Positions 18,329 through 27,086 of a stretch of DNA of 64,000 nt are shown here, in pieces (the stretch's first letter is position 1; every line of letters begins with the position of its first letter). The notes under the pieces are model-generated. The model was not told where the DNA came from. It ran no database searches and saw only the letters and a list, made by a program, of their open reading frames with translations. This DNA is from Aeromonas sp. FDAARGOS 1405 (GTDB taxonomy: Bacteria; Pseudomonadota; Gammaproteobacteria; Enterobacterales; Aeromonadaceae): assembly GCF_019048265.1 (NCBI RefSeq), contig NZ_CP077311.1:3915001-3979000 (forward strand). The letters are read 5' to 3'. A program made the translations under genes and the position numbers.

Positions 18329-19792
18329 ATGACATATCGCAATGTGGCAAGTGACCGTCTGGCATGGCAGGAAAAGATGGCCTACGGAGTGGGTGATCTC
18401 GGCTATAACTTCCTGCTCAACTGCACAACTCTCTATTTGCTGATCTTCCTGACCGATGTGGCAGCCATTCCGGCAGCATGGGCCGGAGCAATCTTTCTGG
18501 TTTCGAAGTTCTTTACCGCCTGCACCGATCTGGTGACCGGCAGCGTGCTGGATAATCGTTCCGAGCTCGGCCCCAGAGGTAAATTTCGCCCCTTCCTGCT
18601 CTGGACCATAGTGCCACTGGCTCTTATCAACACCGCCCTGTTTACCAGCGTTGAGCTCCCGGTCATCGCTAAAACAGTGCTGTTTACCCTGCTGTTCATG
18701 ATGTTTGGTGCCTTTTACAGTTTTGGCAATGCCTCCTATGGCGCCATGGTCCCGGCCCTCACCAAGCGACTCCAGGACCGAGCCGAGCTCGCCGCCTGGC
18801 GCCAGGGGGGAGCCAATACCGGATTACTGCTCTGCTCGGTAGGGTTCATGCCGCTGGTATTGCTGTTTGACAAGCCACAGGTCGGCTATAGCGTTGCGGT
18901 ACTGATTTATTCGGTCATGGGGGCTGCAGCAGTACTCTTTTGCTACAGCAGAGTTCGTGAACGCCATGTGCTGCCATCGGTTGTCAACGAATCGGGGTTT
19001 TCGGCAGTACAAACCAACGCACGGGCCGTGCTGGCAAACCGTCCGCTGGGCATCCTGGCGCTGGCCAATCTGCTGACGCTGGCAGCGTTCAACACCAAGC
19101 TGATTGTTCAGGTTTTTTACGCCCAATATGTGATTGGCGACGTATCGATGATCGCCTACATGAGCTTCATCAGCATAGGGTGTATCTACCTGGGGGTATT
19201 GCTGGTTCCCTTTGCCGTGCACCGTTTTGGCAAACTACCTGTCTATCTGGCCGGTATTGGCGTGTGGATATGCGGTGACCTGCTCAACTACCTCTACAGC
19301 GAGAGCGCTCTCGATTACATCCTCTTTACCTCCCTGGCCCTGTGGGGATCCGCTTTCGTCAACAGTCTCAACTGGGCGTTCATCTCTGACACCGTCGAGT
19401 ATGGGGAATGGAAAACCGGCATCCGCACCGAGGGGCTGGTCTACTGCAGTCTGACCTTCTGCCGCAAATGCTCGGCCGCGCTTGCGGGCCTCATTCCCGG
19501 GCTGGTGCTGGCATGGTCAGGCTATGTTCCCAACGCGACGCAAAGCACCGAGACCCAAAGCAGCATCGCTAATCTGATGTTTCTCTACCCGATCTGCGCC
19601 CTGATTTGCGCTGCAGCCTTGATGTTGCTGTTCTACCCGCTCACTGATGCCCGCTATCAACAGATCGTCCGGGAGCTGGCACAACGCCATGCCCTTGCTT
19701 CTCCCCGGAGACCCCATCACCGGATACATGAGCAATCTACTCCATCGCCTGACAGCCATCTTCTTCGCGCAGGTCAGAATGGGGGAATTTAA
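18329..19792 (+). CDS. YihO-like cation symporter 2 (GPH family)
   Basis: Paralogue of the preceding gene, 487 residues, with the same landmarks (YGVGDLGYN, AELAAWRQGGANTGLL, NSLNWAFISDTVEYGEWKTG). It has a longer C-terminal tail rich in Ser, His and Pro. The start follows AAGGATGTGATCCC. With two related symporters in tandem, one may import SQ or sulfoquinovosyl glycerol and the other may handle a different glycoside or export the C3 sulfonate. The sequence does not tell which does which. Confidence 0.88.
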   Translation: MTYRNVASDRLAWQEKMAYGVGDLGYNFLLNCTTLYLLIFLTDVAAIPAAWAGAIFLVSKFFTACTDLVTGSVLDNRSELGPRGKFRPFLLWTIVPLALINTALFTSVELPVIAKTVLFTLLFMMFGAFYSFGNASYGAMVPALTKRLQDRAELAAWRQGGANTGLLLCSVGFMPLVLLFDKPQVGYSVAVLIYSVMGAAAVLFCYSRVRERHVLPSVVNESGFSAVQTNARAVLANRPLGILALANLLTLAAFNTKLIVQVFYAQYVIGDVSMIAYMSFISIGCIYLGVLLVPFAVHRFGKLPVYLAGIGVWICGDLLNYLYSESALDYILFTSLALWGSAFVNSLNWAFISDTVEYGEWKTGIRTEGLVYCSLTFCRKCSAALAGLIPGLVLAWSGYVPNATQSTETQSSIANLMFLYPICALICAAALMLLFYPLTDARYQQIVRELAQRHALASPRRPHHRIHEQSTPSPDSHLLRAGQNGGI

Positions 19793-19850
19793 CATGCTGT
19801 TTTTATTGAATTAATCCTTAATCAAATCAGACAAAGAGAGCGGTATTCCT

Positions 19851-21605
19851 ATGTCATTCAACAGTGAAAACCTGGCCAAGCTCGATATCTCGGCGCTGCG
19901 TAGCCAACGCTGGTATGCCCCCGACACCATCCGTGCCTTCGCCCACCGTCAACGCAGTCAGCAAAGTGGCTTGAACCGCGACGAATTCATGGGCAAGCCC
20001 GTGATCGGGATCATCAATACCTGGAGTGAAATGAGCCCCTGCCATAGCCACCTGCGTGAGCGCGCCGAGGCCGTCAAACGAGCTGTCTGGGCCGCGGGGG
20101 GCTACCCCGTTGAATTGCCCGCGCTGTCGGTCGGGGAAGTATTGGTCAAGCCGACCACCATGCTCTATCGCAACTTTCTGGCGATGGAGGCAGAAGAGCT
20201 GCTGCGCCAGCATCCGATCGATGGGGCCGTGCTGCTCGGCGGTTGCGACAAATCCACGCCAGCCCTGCTGATGGGTGCCATTTCGATGGACTTGCCGGTG
20301 ATCTTCTGCCCCGCCGGCCCCATGTCGAGCGGCAAATGGCGCGGCCATGTCACCGGTGCCGGTACCCATACCAAGAAGTTCTGGGACCAATTGCGCTTGG
20401 GGGCCATTACCCAGCATGACTGGATCGAGCTGGAGGGGGCGATGACTCGCTCCATCGGCACCTGCAATACCATGGGCACGGCATCCACCATGACCTCCAT
20501 CGCCGATGCCATGGGCTTTATGTTGCCGGGGGCCAGCTCCATCCCCGCCGCTGACTCACGACACGTCCAGATGGCAGCCCAATGCGGCCAAATCATCGTC
20601 GACATGGTGTGGCATGATCACAAACCTTCCCGCTGGCTGACCCGAGCCAACTTCCTCAATGGCGTAGTGGCCTACATGGCGCTCGGCGGCTCCACCAATG
20701 CCGCGATCCACATGATTGCGATGGCCAACCGGGCAGGCATCAACCTCACTCTGGAAGACATGGAGTCGGTAGCACGGGAAGTCCCTGTGCTGGCCAATCT
20801 GTTTCCCTCTGGTGATCAGTTGATGGAGGAGTTCTTCTTCGCCGGCGGTCTGATGGCCCAGCTGAAAAAGGTGGAGTCATTCCTCCACCTCGATGCGATC
20901 GGGGTCACCAATCGTCCCGTTGCACAGTGGATTGCCAACGCGACATGTTATGACGACAACGTGATCCGCTCGCTCGATAACCCTGTGGTACCGCTCTCCC
21001 GTGGATGTGCATTGACAGTATTGCGCGGCAATCTGTGCCCCAACGGGGCTGTGATGAAATCATCTGCCGCCAAACCCGAACTGCGCCACCACAAGGGCCC
21101 TGCCATCGTCTTCGACAGCCATCAAGAGCTCTCGGATCGCATCGATGACCCCGCCCTGGAGGTAACCAAGGAATCAGTGATTATCCTGCGCAATGCCGGC
21201 CCGGTCGGCGCGCCGGGCATGCCGGAGTGGGGCAACCTGCCGATCCCGAAAAAGCTGCTGCAACAAGGCGTCACCGACATGGTGCGGATTAGCGATGCCC
21301 GCATGTCCGGTACTCACTATGGCACCTGTATCCTGCACGTTGCCCCTGAAGCGGCCATTGGTGGCCCACTGGCACTGGTACGTACCGGTGACCTCATCGA
21401 GCTCGATATCGCCAATGGCCGCCTCAACATGCTGGTCAGTGATGAAGAGCTGGCCGAGCGCCGCCGCACGCTCAAACCGGTACACAAAGTTTATGAACGC
21501 TCTTATGCCGCACTCTATCAACAACATGTGACCCAGGCCGATCAGGGCTGTGACTTCGATTTCCTCCAGGCTGGCAGCAAAGTGCCCGAGCCCCCGATTT
21601 TCTAA
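19851..21605 (+). CDS. IlvD/Edd-type dehydratase, probable sulfogluconate dehydratase
   Basis: A 584-residue iron-sulfur dehydratase of the IlvD/Edd family. The three cluster cysteines are visible: Cys64 (SPCHSH), Cys132 (GGCDKSTP) and Cys205 (GTCNTMGTAST), the arrangement of [2Fe-2S] sugar-acid dehydratases. In the sulfo-ED pathway of Pseudomonas putida SQ1 an enzyme of this family converts 6-deoxy-6-sulfogluconate to 2-keto-3,6-dideoxy-6-sulfogluconate (KDSG). That role is assigned here from its neighbours. Arabinonate or another sugar acid would be the alternative substrate. The start is preceded by GAGAG. Confidence 0.85.
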   Translation: MSFNSENLAKLDISALRSQRWYAPDTIRAFAHRQRSQQSGLNRDEFMGKPVIGIINTWSEMSPCHSHLRERAEAVKRAVWAAGGYPVELPALSVGEVLVKPTTMLYRNFLAMEAEELLRQHPIDGAVLLGGCDKSTPALLMGAISMDLPVIFCPAGPMSSGKWRGHVTGAGTHTKKFWDQLRLGAITQHDWIELEGAMTRSIGTCNTMGTASTMTSIADAMGFMLPGASSIPAADSRHVQMAAQCGQIIVDMVWHDHKPSRWLTRANFLNGVVAYMALGGSTNAAIHMIAMANRAGINLTLEDMESVAREVPVLANLFPSGDQLMEEFFFAGGLMAQLKKVESFLHLDAIGVTNRPVAQWIANATCYDDNVIRSLDNPVVPLSRGCALTVLRGNLCPNGAVMKSSAAKPELRHHKGPAIVFDSHQELSDRIDDPALEVTKESVIILRNAGPVGAPGMPEWGNLPIPKKLLQQGVTDMVRISDARMSGTHYGTCILHVAPEAAIGGPLALVRTGDLIELDIANGRLNMLVSDEELAERRRTLKPVHKVYERSYAALYQQHVTQADQGCDFDFLQAGSKVPEPPIF

Positions 21606-21616
21606 AGGAGCAAACA

Positions 21617-22405
21617 ATGAATCCGTTCAAACTTGCGATTACTCAAGGTCCACGCCCACTGGGCACCTGGATGATGACTGGCAGCGATACGGTGGCGGAA
21701 GCCATGGCGACTGTCGGTTTCGATTTCTTGGTGCTGGACCAGGAACATGTGCCGGTCGATAGCCTGGATGCGATCCGTATCGATCGCGCCATTCGTGCCA
21801 GCAACCCGGCCACCACCCCACTCTACCGCCTGGCCTGGAACGACACTGTGTTGATCAAACGGGCGCTTGATGGCGGTGCAACGTCGCTGATGGTGCCGTT
21901 TGTCAACAGTGCAGCAGAAGCCCGCAAAGCGGTAGAGGCGGCCTACTACCCTCCCCTAGGCAAACGCGGCTTTGCCGCGGTGCATCGTGCGTCCGGTTAC
22001 GGTGCCGAACCCGAATTCGTGCGTAAAGCCCGGGAAGAGCTCTGCCTTATCCTGCAAATTGAGACCCCTGACGCCATTGATGCCATGGAAGAGATGGCCA
22101 TTGAAGGAGTGACCGGCTTCTTTATCGGCCCCGGCGATATGAGCGCAGCCATGGGCCATATTGGCAATCCCTCTCACCCCGAGGTGCAAGCCAAGATCCG
22201 TGAAGGGCTGGAGAAGTGCCAGCGCTTGGGATTGCCTTGCGGGATCGTCGGTGGCAACCCCGAGCTGGTGAACAAATATCAAGAGATGGGTTTTAGCTTT
22301 GTGGCGCTCGGCTCCGACATGAGTTACCTGCTGGCTCGCGCCCGTGAACAGCTCGCCGCGATCCGGGGGGAACGTCTGAGCATATCCGGTGGCGAGGTTT
22401 ACTGA
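21617..22405 (+). CDS. HpcH/HpaI-family aldolase, probable KDSG aldolase
   Basis: A 262-residue class II (metal-dependent) pyruvate aldolase. Family residues are in place: His44 (DQEH), Arg71 (YRLAWND), metal ligands Glu149 (QIET) and Asp174 (GPGDMSAAMG), and a conserved MVPFVNS strand. In sulfo-ED it would split KDSG into pyruvate and sulfolactaldehyde; the P. putida SQ1 KDSG aldolase is of this family. It starts 11 bases after the dehydratase, behind AAAGGAGCAAACA, and its stop overlaps the next ATG. Confidence 0.85.
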   Translation: MNPFKLAITQGPRPLGTWMMTGSDTVAEAMATVGFDFLVLDQEHVPVDSLDAIRIDRAIRASNPATTPLYRLAWNDTVLIKRALDGGATSLMVPFVNSAAEARKAVEAAYYPPLGKRGFAAVHRASGYGAEPEFVRKAREELCLILQIETPDAIDAMEEMAIEGVTGFFIGPGDMSAAMGHIGNPSHPEVQAKIREGLEKCQRLGLPCGIVGGNPELVNKYQEMGFSFVALGSDMSYLLARAREQLAAIRGERLSISGGEVY

Positions 22406-23298
22406 TGAAGAGGCTTCACCGCCAAAGCGGCCCGCTTGATCTGGAGCTCATCCCCGAGCTTGGTGGCGCTATCGGCAAACTGACCTGGCATGGCAGGGAG
22501 ATCTTGCGCTCCCTGCCCGATGGTCAGAACGTCACAGTCAACCAGGGGGGCTGTTTTCCCCTGGTACCTTACTCCAACCGTATTGCTCATGGACGGTTTC
22601 ACTTCGCCGGATATGATTACGCCCTGCTGCGTAACTTTGGCGATCATCCCCACTCAATTCATGGCAACGGCTGGCAGCAGCCATGGCAAGAAGGGGATGC
22701 AGATGATGACTCTGTCGTGCTGACCCTGCACCATGACGCACAGGGAGCATCCGCGGCGCAATGGCCCTGGCCTTATCGGGCAACTCAGCGCTTCACCCTG
22801 CAAGAGAATGCGCTTCATATCATACTCACTTACCACAATCTGGCCGATCACGCTGTCCCGGCTGGGCTGGGCTTTCACCCCTATTTTCCCCGTGCGGCGC
22901 ACGCCGAGATCCAGTTCGACGCAGGCGGTGTGGTACTCAACGACCACAAGTCCCTGCCCACTGGTCTCGCGCCACTACCGACCCAATGGAACTATCGCAC
23001 TTGGCGCAAACCTGAACCCGCCAGTGTCGATAACTGCTTCCATCACTGGAGTGGCTGTGCACGGGTGCGCTGGCCAGATGAGAAGCTGATGGTGACCCTG
23101 AGCTCACCCGATGCGCCTCACGCCATCCTGTTTCTGCCGCCCGCCGATCGTGACTTCATCGCCATCGAGCCGGTTTCTCATATCAATGATGCCATCAACA
23201 ACGGTGGCTTTGGTGACCCTGCGCTGGCCATGGCCACTGTGCCAGCCAATGGGCAGTTGCAGATCTCCATGCTGCTTGAGGTTTCTCACTATGCCTAA
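22405..23298 (+). CDS. Aldose 1-epimerase-like, probable SQ mutarotase (YihR-like)
   Basis: A 297-residue galactose-mutarotase-fold protein. The likely catalytic pair is a His in GLGFHPYFPR near residue 157 and a Glu in AIEPVSHINDA near residue 254. The substrate loop HSIHGNGWQQPWQ is near residue 76. E. coli carries the homologue YihR in its SQ operon, where it interconverts the anomers released by YihQ. Its ATG overlaps the aldolase stop by one base, so translation is likely coupled. Confidence 0.85.
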   Translation: MKRLHRQSGPLDLELIPELGGAIGKLTWHGREILRSLPDGQNVTVNQGGCFPLVPYSNRIAHGRFHFAGYDYALLRNFGDHPHSIHGNGWQQPWQEGDADDDSVVLTLHHDAQGASAAQWPWPYRATQRFTLQENALHIILTYHNLADHAVPAGLGFHPYFPRAAHAEIQFDAGGVVLNDHKSLPTGLAPLPTQWNYRTWRKPEPASVDNCFHHWSGCARVRWPDEKLMVTLSSPDAPHAILFLPPADRDFIAIEPVSHINDAINNGGFGDPALAMATVPANGQLQISMLLEVSHYA

Positions 23299-24178
23299 TC
23301 CTGCTCTGCTACTGGCCGACTACCGCGGCCATCTGCCCGAGTGCCCGACCTGGAGCACTGATGAACAGGCGCTCTACTGGACCGATATTCTCGAGCGTTG
23401 CCTGCACCGCTATCACCCCGAAAGCGGCGCCATGACGACAATCCCCTTCCCCGAAGAAGTGGGCTGTTTTGCCCTGCGCGAACAGGGTGGCTTTATCGCA
23501 GCGATGCGCACCGGGATCTATCTGTGTGATCAACACGGGCAAATTGAGCGTAAAGTCGCCGATAACCCCAATAACCCAGCGCTGGCCCGTTTTAATGATG
23601 GCGGTACCGATCAGGCGGGTCGTTTCTATGCGGGCACTTACTGGAGCCCACGAGATTACAACGGCGCCCTGCTATGCCGGGTTGATGCCGAGCTGCAGAT
23701 GTCGGTGATCCAGTGCGACATTCTGGGAGCCAATGGCTTGGCATTCAGCCCAGACATGCGCTGGATGTACACCACTGATACCCCCAACCGCCGCCTTTAT
23801 CGCACTCCGTTGGCCCGCGACGGTTCACTCGGTCAACGGCAACTGCTGCGCGAGTTTGCAGCCCGCGCCGACGAAGGGCGCCCGGATGGGGCTGCAATCG
23901 ATGTCGAAGGATGCTACTGGAGCGCCCTGTTTGATGGCCATCGTATCGCCCGCTTCTCTGCAGAGGGGGTATTGCTGGCCGAATATCCCTTGCCGGTACG
24001 TTGCCCCACCATGGTCTGTTTTGGTGGTGAAGACATGAAGACCCTCTTCATCACCACCACTCGCGAAAATATGGACGCCGCCGAACTGGCAGCACGTCCG
24101 CTCTCAGGTGCGCTGTTCAGCATGCGTGTTGACATCGCCGGTCTTGCTAAACCCACATTTAAGGAAAACAACAGATGA
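23291..24178 (+). CDS. SMP-30/gluconolactonase family, probable sulfogluconolactonase
   Basis: A 295-residue six-bladed beta-propeller lactonase. Metal-binding positions typical of SMP-30 are visible: Glu17 (PECPTW), Asn in RFNDGG near 96, Asn in GANGLAFSPD near 145, and Asp in EGRPDGAAID near 199. It would open 6-deoxy-6-sulfogluconolactone, the second sulfo-ED step. The frame opens 180 bases earlier, within the mutarotase gene, but ATG at 23291 gives the family N-terminus and overlaps the mutarotase stop by 8 bases. Confidence 0.87.
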   Translation: MPNPALLLADYRGHLPECPTWSTDEQALYWTDILERCLHRYHPESGAMTTIPFPEEVGCFALREQGGFIAAMRTGIYLCDQHGQIERKVADNPNNPALARFNDGGTDQAGRFYAGTYWSPRDYNGALLCRVDAELQMSVIQCDILGANGLAFSPDMRWMYTTDTPNRRLYRTPLARDGSLGQRQLLREFAARADEGRPDGAAIDVEGCYWSALFDGHRIARFSAEGVLLAEYPLPVRCPTMVCFGGEDMKTLFITTTRENMDAAELAARPLSGALFSMRVDIAGLAKPTFKENNR

Positions 24179-25041
24179 AAACTATTGGCTTTATCGGTCT
24201 TGGTCTGATGGGCGAAGCGATGTCAAAGAACATCGTCAAAAAATTTGATGGCAATGTGTTGGTATTCGATATCAATCAGGAGGCTGTCGCCCGGGTGGTC
24301 GATGCAGGCGCCATCGCCTCCCCTTCCATTGCCAGGTTGGCAGCCGATGCGGATGTGATCATCTCCATGGTACCGCGCTCCGAACACGTCAAAGCGGTCT
24401 ATACCGAACTGCTGCCACACCTTGGCCCCGGCAAGATCACCATCGACATGTCCACCATTGACCCGGCAGTGTCAATCGCCTTATCCCGCCAGGTAGCAGA
24501 AACCGGTGCCGTGATGCTCGATGCGCCCGTGGTCAAATCCGTCCCTGCCGCCGTGGCTGCCGAGCTCGGGATCTACATAGGTGGCGACCTGTCCGCCTAC
24601 AAAAAGGTCAAGCCATTGCTAGCCATGATGGGCAGCAACCAGATCCACCTGGGGGGCAACGGCCGTGGTTTGATCATGAAGGTGCTGCACAACACCTTGG
24701 TCGCCCAAATTCAGAACAGTGTCAACGAAATGCTGGCCACCGCCGATCATTTCGGCATCGATAAAGAGAGCTTCAACACCGCCGTCTCTTACGGTGGCGG
24801 CAGCAACTTCTATCTGACCAGCAAGATAGGTGCCCTGATCGCCGAGAACTACAACACTGTCTTCTCGCTGGAGAACATGGCCAAAGATATCGGCATTATG
24901 AAGAACCTCATGGGAGAAGAAGCGCTGACCCTGCCCGGAGTCGAATTGGTGAATAACATTTACCAGCAAGGCCTGAATAACGGTTTGGGCCGTGAGGATT
25001 TCTGTGCCACTTATAAGTTGGTAAAGCAAAACATTCAATAG
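24175..25041 (+). CDS. Beta-hydroxyacid dehydrogenase, probable sulfolactaldehyde reductase (YihU-like)
   Basis: A 288-residue 3-hydroxyisobutyrate-dehydrogenase-family protein: Rossmann motif GFIGLGLMGEAM at 5-16, DMSTIDP near 91, and catalytic Lys169 (GLIMKVLHNT). E. coli YihU, of the same family, reduces sulfolactaldehyde to DHPS. Where YihU has the sulfonate-recognising Arg123 this protein has Lys121 (APVVKS), so substrate recognition may differ. The start overlaps the lactonase stop as ATGA. No succinate-semialdehyde-type dehydrogenase, the SLA-oxidising enzyme of P. putida SQ1, is in the cluster. Confidence 0.82.
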   Translation: MKTIGFIGLGLMGEAMSKNIVKKFDGNVLVFDINQEAVARVVDAGAIASPSIARLAADADVIISMVPRSEHVKAVYTELLPHLGPGKITIDMSTIDPAVSIALSRQVAETGAVMLDAPVVKSVPAAVAAELGIYIGGDLSAYKKVKPLLAMMGSNQIHLGGNGRGLIMKVLHNTLVAQIQNSVNEMLATADHFGIDKESFNTAVSYGGGSNFYLTSKIGALIAENYNTVFSLENMAKDIGIMKNLMGEEALTLPGVELVNNIYQQGLNNGLGREDFCATYKLVKQNIQ

Positions 25042-25060
25042 CTGGCTGATAAAAACCATC

Positions 25061-25087
25061 GCATGAGGTAATTAATTTACCTCATGC
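25061..25087. terminator. Inverted repeat between reductase and porin genes
   Basis: A perfect 11-base-pair stem (GCATGAGGTAA/TTACCTCATGC) with a 5-base loop, 20 bases after the reductase stop. There is no T-run on the plus strand, so it may be a weak terminator, an attenuator or a binding site. Confidence 0.5.
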
Positions 25088-25088
25088 C

Positions 25089-25103
25089 AATCGCTGTACG
25101 ATT
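25089..25103 (+). promoter_or_regulatory. Candidate operator, site 3
   Basis: AATCGCTGTACGATT, a 5+5+5 inverted repeat (AATCG/CGATT), about 34 bases before the porin start. It resembles the two CGCTACGATT sites of the divergent promoter region. Confidence 0.35.
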
Positions 25104-25136
25104 TAATATCAACTTACCATTGGCGAGTCAATCACT

Positions 25137-25826
25137 ATGCGTATCCACCCCAAAATATGCTTAATCCCTCTTATATGCTGCAACGCAGCTTTCGCGGGCG
25201 GTTATTTTGAAAGCCGTGAGGCATTTAACTTTGCTACCGACCAAAATGAGTTATTGTTGCGACTCGGCTATAACTGGGAATCTGGTGCGGGTATTATGGC
25301 CAGCAATGCGTATAATACCGATAAACTAGACAAGCTAAAGCACAGTTATAACGAAATTGAAGGGTGGTATCCGCTATTAAATTTAACCACCAAACTCTCG
25401 GTCAATGCCGGTGGTTTGGTTAACTCCTCTAGCTCTGGCTCTGGTGGCTCTGCGTATCTGGATGGAAAGTACAACTTTACCGATAACTTTTCCGTTATTG
25501 CACGATACCGTTACAATCATCAAAATTATCTAACTACGGATCTTGATGGTTATGGCGATAATAACGATACCAATGAATACGCACTGTATATTGTCAATAA
25601 AATAACACCAGCTTTGACCCATACTTTTGAATCGCACTATTTTTCTCGCGTCAATAATTTCAACAGTGCTAATGGGAAAGATCATCACTGGGAGCTAACC
25701 AGTCAAACCCGCTATCGAATCAATCCACAATGGATGCCTTATCTGGAATTACAGTGGTACGATAGAAATATTGCCTATGATGCAGAGGCATACCGGATCC
25801 GTATTGGTGTTAAATACTTTTTCTAA
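25137..25826 (+). CDS. OmpL/KdgM-family outer-membrane porin
   Basis: A 229-residue precursor with a signal peptide (cleavage likely after NAAFA, residue 20) and alternating beta-strand pattern ending in KYFF, a C-terminal aromatic typical of outer-membrane barrels. It resembles E. coli OmpL strongly (YNEIEGWYPL, RYRYNHQNY, NGKDHHWE), and ompL sits beside the E. coli yih genes. It would admit sulfoquinovosyl glycosides or SQ. The gene is clearly richer in A+T than its neighbours. The ATG is weakly preceded by GGCGAG. Confidence 0.87.
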   Translation: MRIHPKICLIPLICCNAAFAGGYFESREAFNFATDQNELLLRLGYNWESGAGIMASNAYNTDKLDKLKHSYNEIEGWYPLLNLTTKLSVNAGGLVNSSSSGSGGSAYLDGKYNFTDNFSVIARYRYNHQNYLTTDLDGYGDNNDTNEYALYIVNKITPALTHTFESHYFSRVNNFNSANGKDHHWELTSQTRYRINPQWMPYLELQWYDRNIAYDAEAYRIRIGVKYFF

Positions 25827-26636
<810 letters not shown>

Positions 26637-26827
26637 GGCTTTTCCCAAGGTAATAATGTTTGTCGATGATATCGCAGGGCGTCCAATGATGACGTTGAGA
26701 CAATATCGGCTGGCGCTGCACGTGTAGAGATACTATTCATCTGACTATAGTTCAACAAGGGGGTGGTCATACGGCTTCTAACCGGATAACAAAATGGTAC
26801 GCCCATCGTATTATCCGGAGCCAACGT

Positions 26828-26983
26828 ATGACCACCAACGAGAATGTAGTACGTCGGAAACGCCGTCTGCTAGAGCTCGCCAAAGAGCTCAATAATGTCA
26901 GCAAAGTCTGCAAGCTCGTCGGCTACAACCGCCAGCAGTTCAACGAAATCCGCCGACTTATGTGCTGTGTAGTGGTCGACTAA
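26828..26983 (+). pseudogene. Truncated IS481-type transposase, N-terminal fragment
   Basis: The 51-codon frame begins MTTNENVVRRKRRLLELA and continues ELNNVSKVCKLVGYNRQQFNEIRR, which resembles the N-terminal helix-turn-helix of IS481-type transposases. After RRLM the similarity stops and the frame runs out in unrelated sequence, so some 300 codons including the DDE domain are missing. It lies between the SQ cluster and the type VI module, at a rearrangement boundary. Confidence 0.65.
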
Positions 26984-27086
26984 ATCCGGACACTATTTTA
27001 GGTAGGCGCCCGGAGTGAGTGGCTTGGCAGGCTGCGACTATCGGCAACAGCAGCAATAAGAGAATCCAGCGCGTACAAGTCATCAT
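26958..27086 (-). pseudogene. Fifth DUF2931 lipoprotein copy, truncated
   Basis: The minus strand reads MMTCTRWILLLLLLPIVAACQATHSG, a signal peptide and lipobox like those of the four complete genes upstream. Its ATGATG overlaps the previous stop exactly as between copies 3 and 4. Similarity ends after about 28 codons, and the frame continues into IS-like sequence to a stop at 26958. It is therefore the stump of a fifth copy cut by an insertion or deletion. Confidence 0.8.
26968..26993. mobile_element. Probable insertion-sequence end
   Basis: The TGTAGTGGTCGACTAAATCC stretch followed by GGACAC has the look of an IS terminal repeat beginning TGT. It lies exactly where both the IS481-type fragment (left) and the truncated fifth DUF2931 copy (right) lose homology. 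No transposase is attached, so the element is reduced to a scar. The family was not identified. Confidence 0.4.

Noticed and set aside
19851..22405. Dehydratase and aldolase as the ordinary Edd-Eda pair of glucose metabolism
   Set aside because: The dehydratase has the IlvD-type cysteine pattern, the aldolase is HpcH/HpaI rather than Eda type, and the neighbours are SQ-specific.
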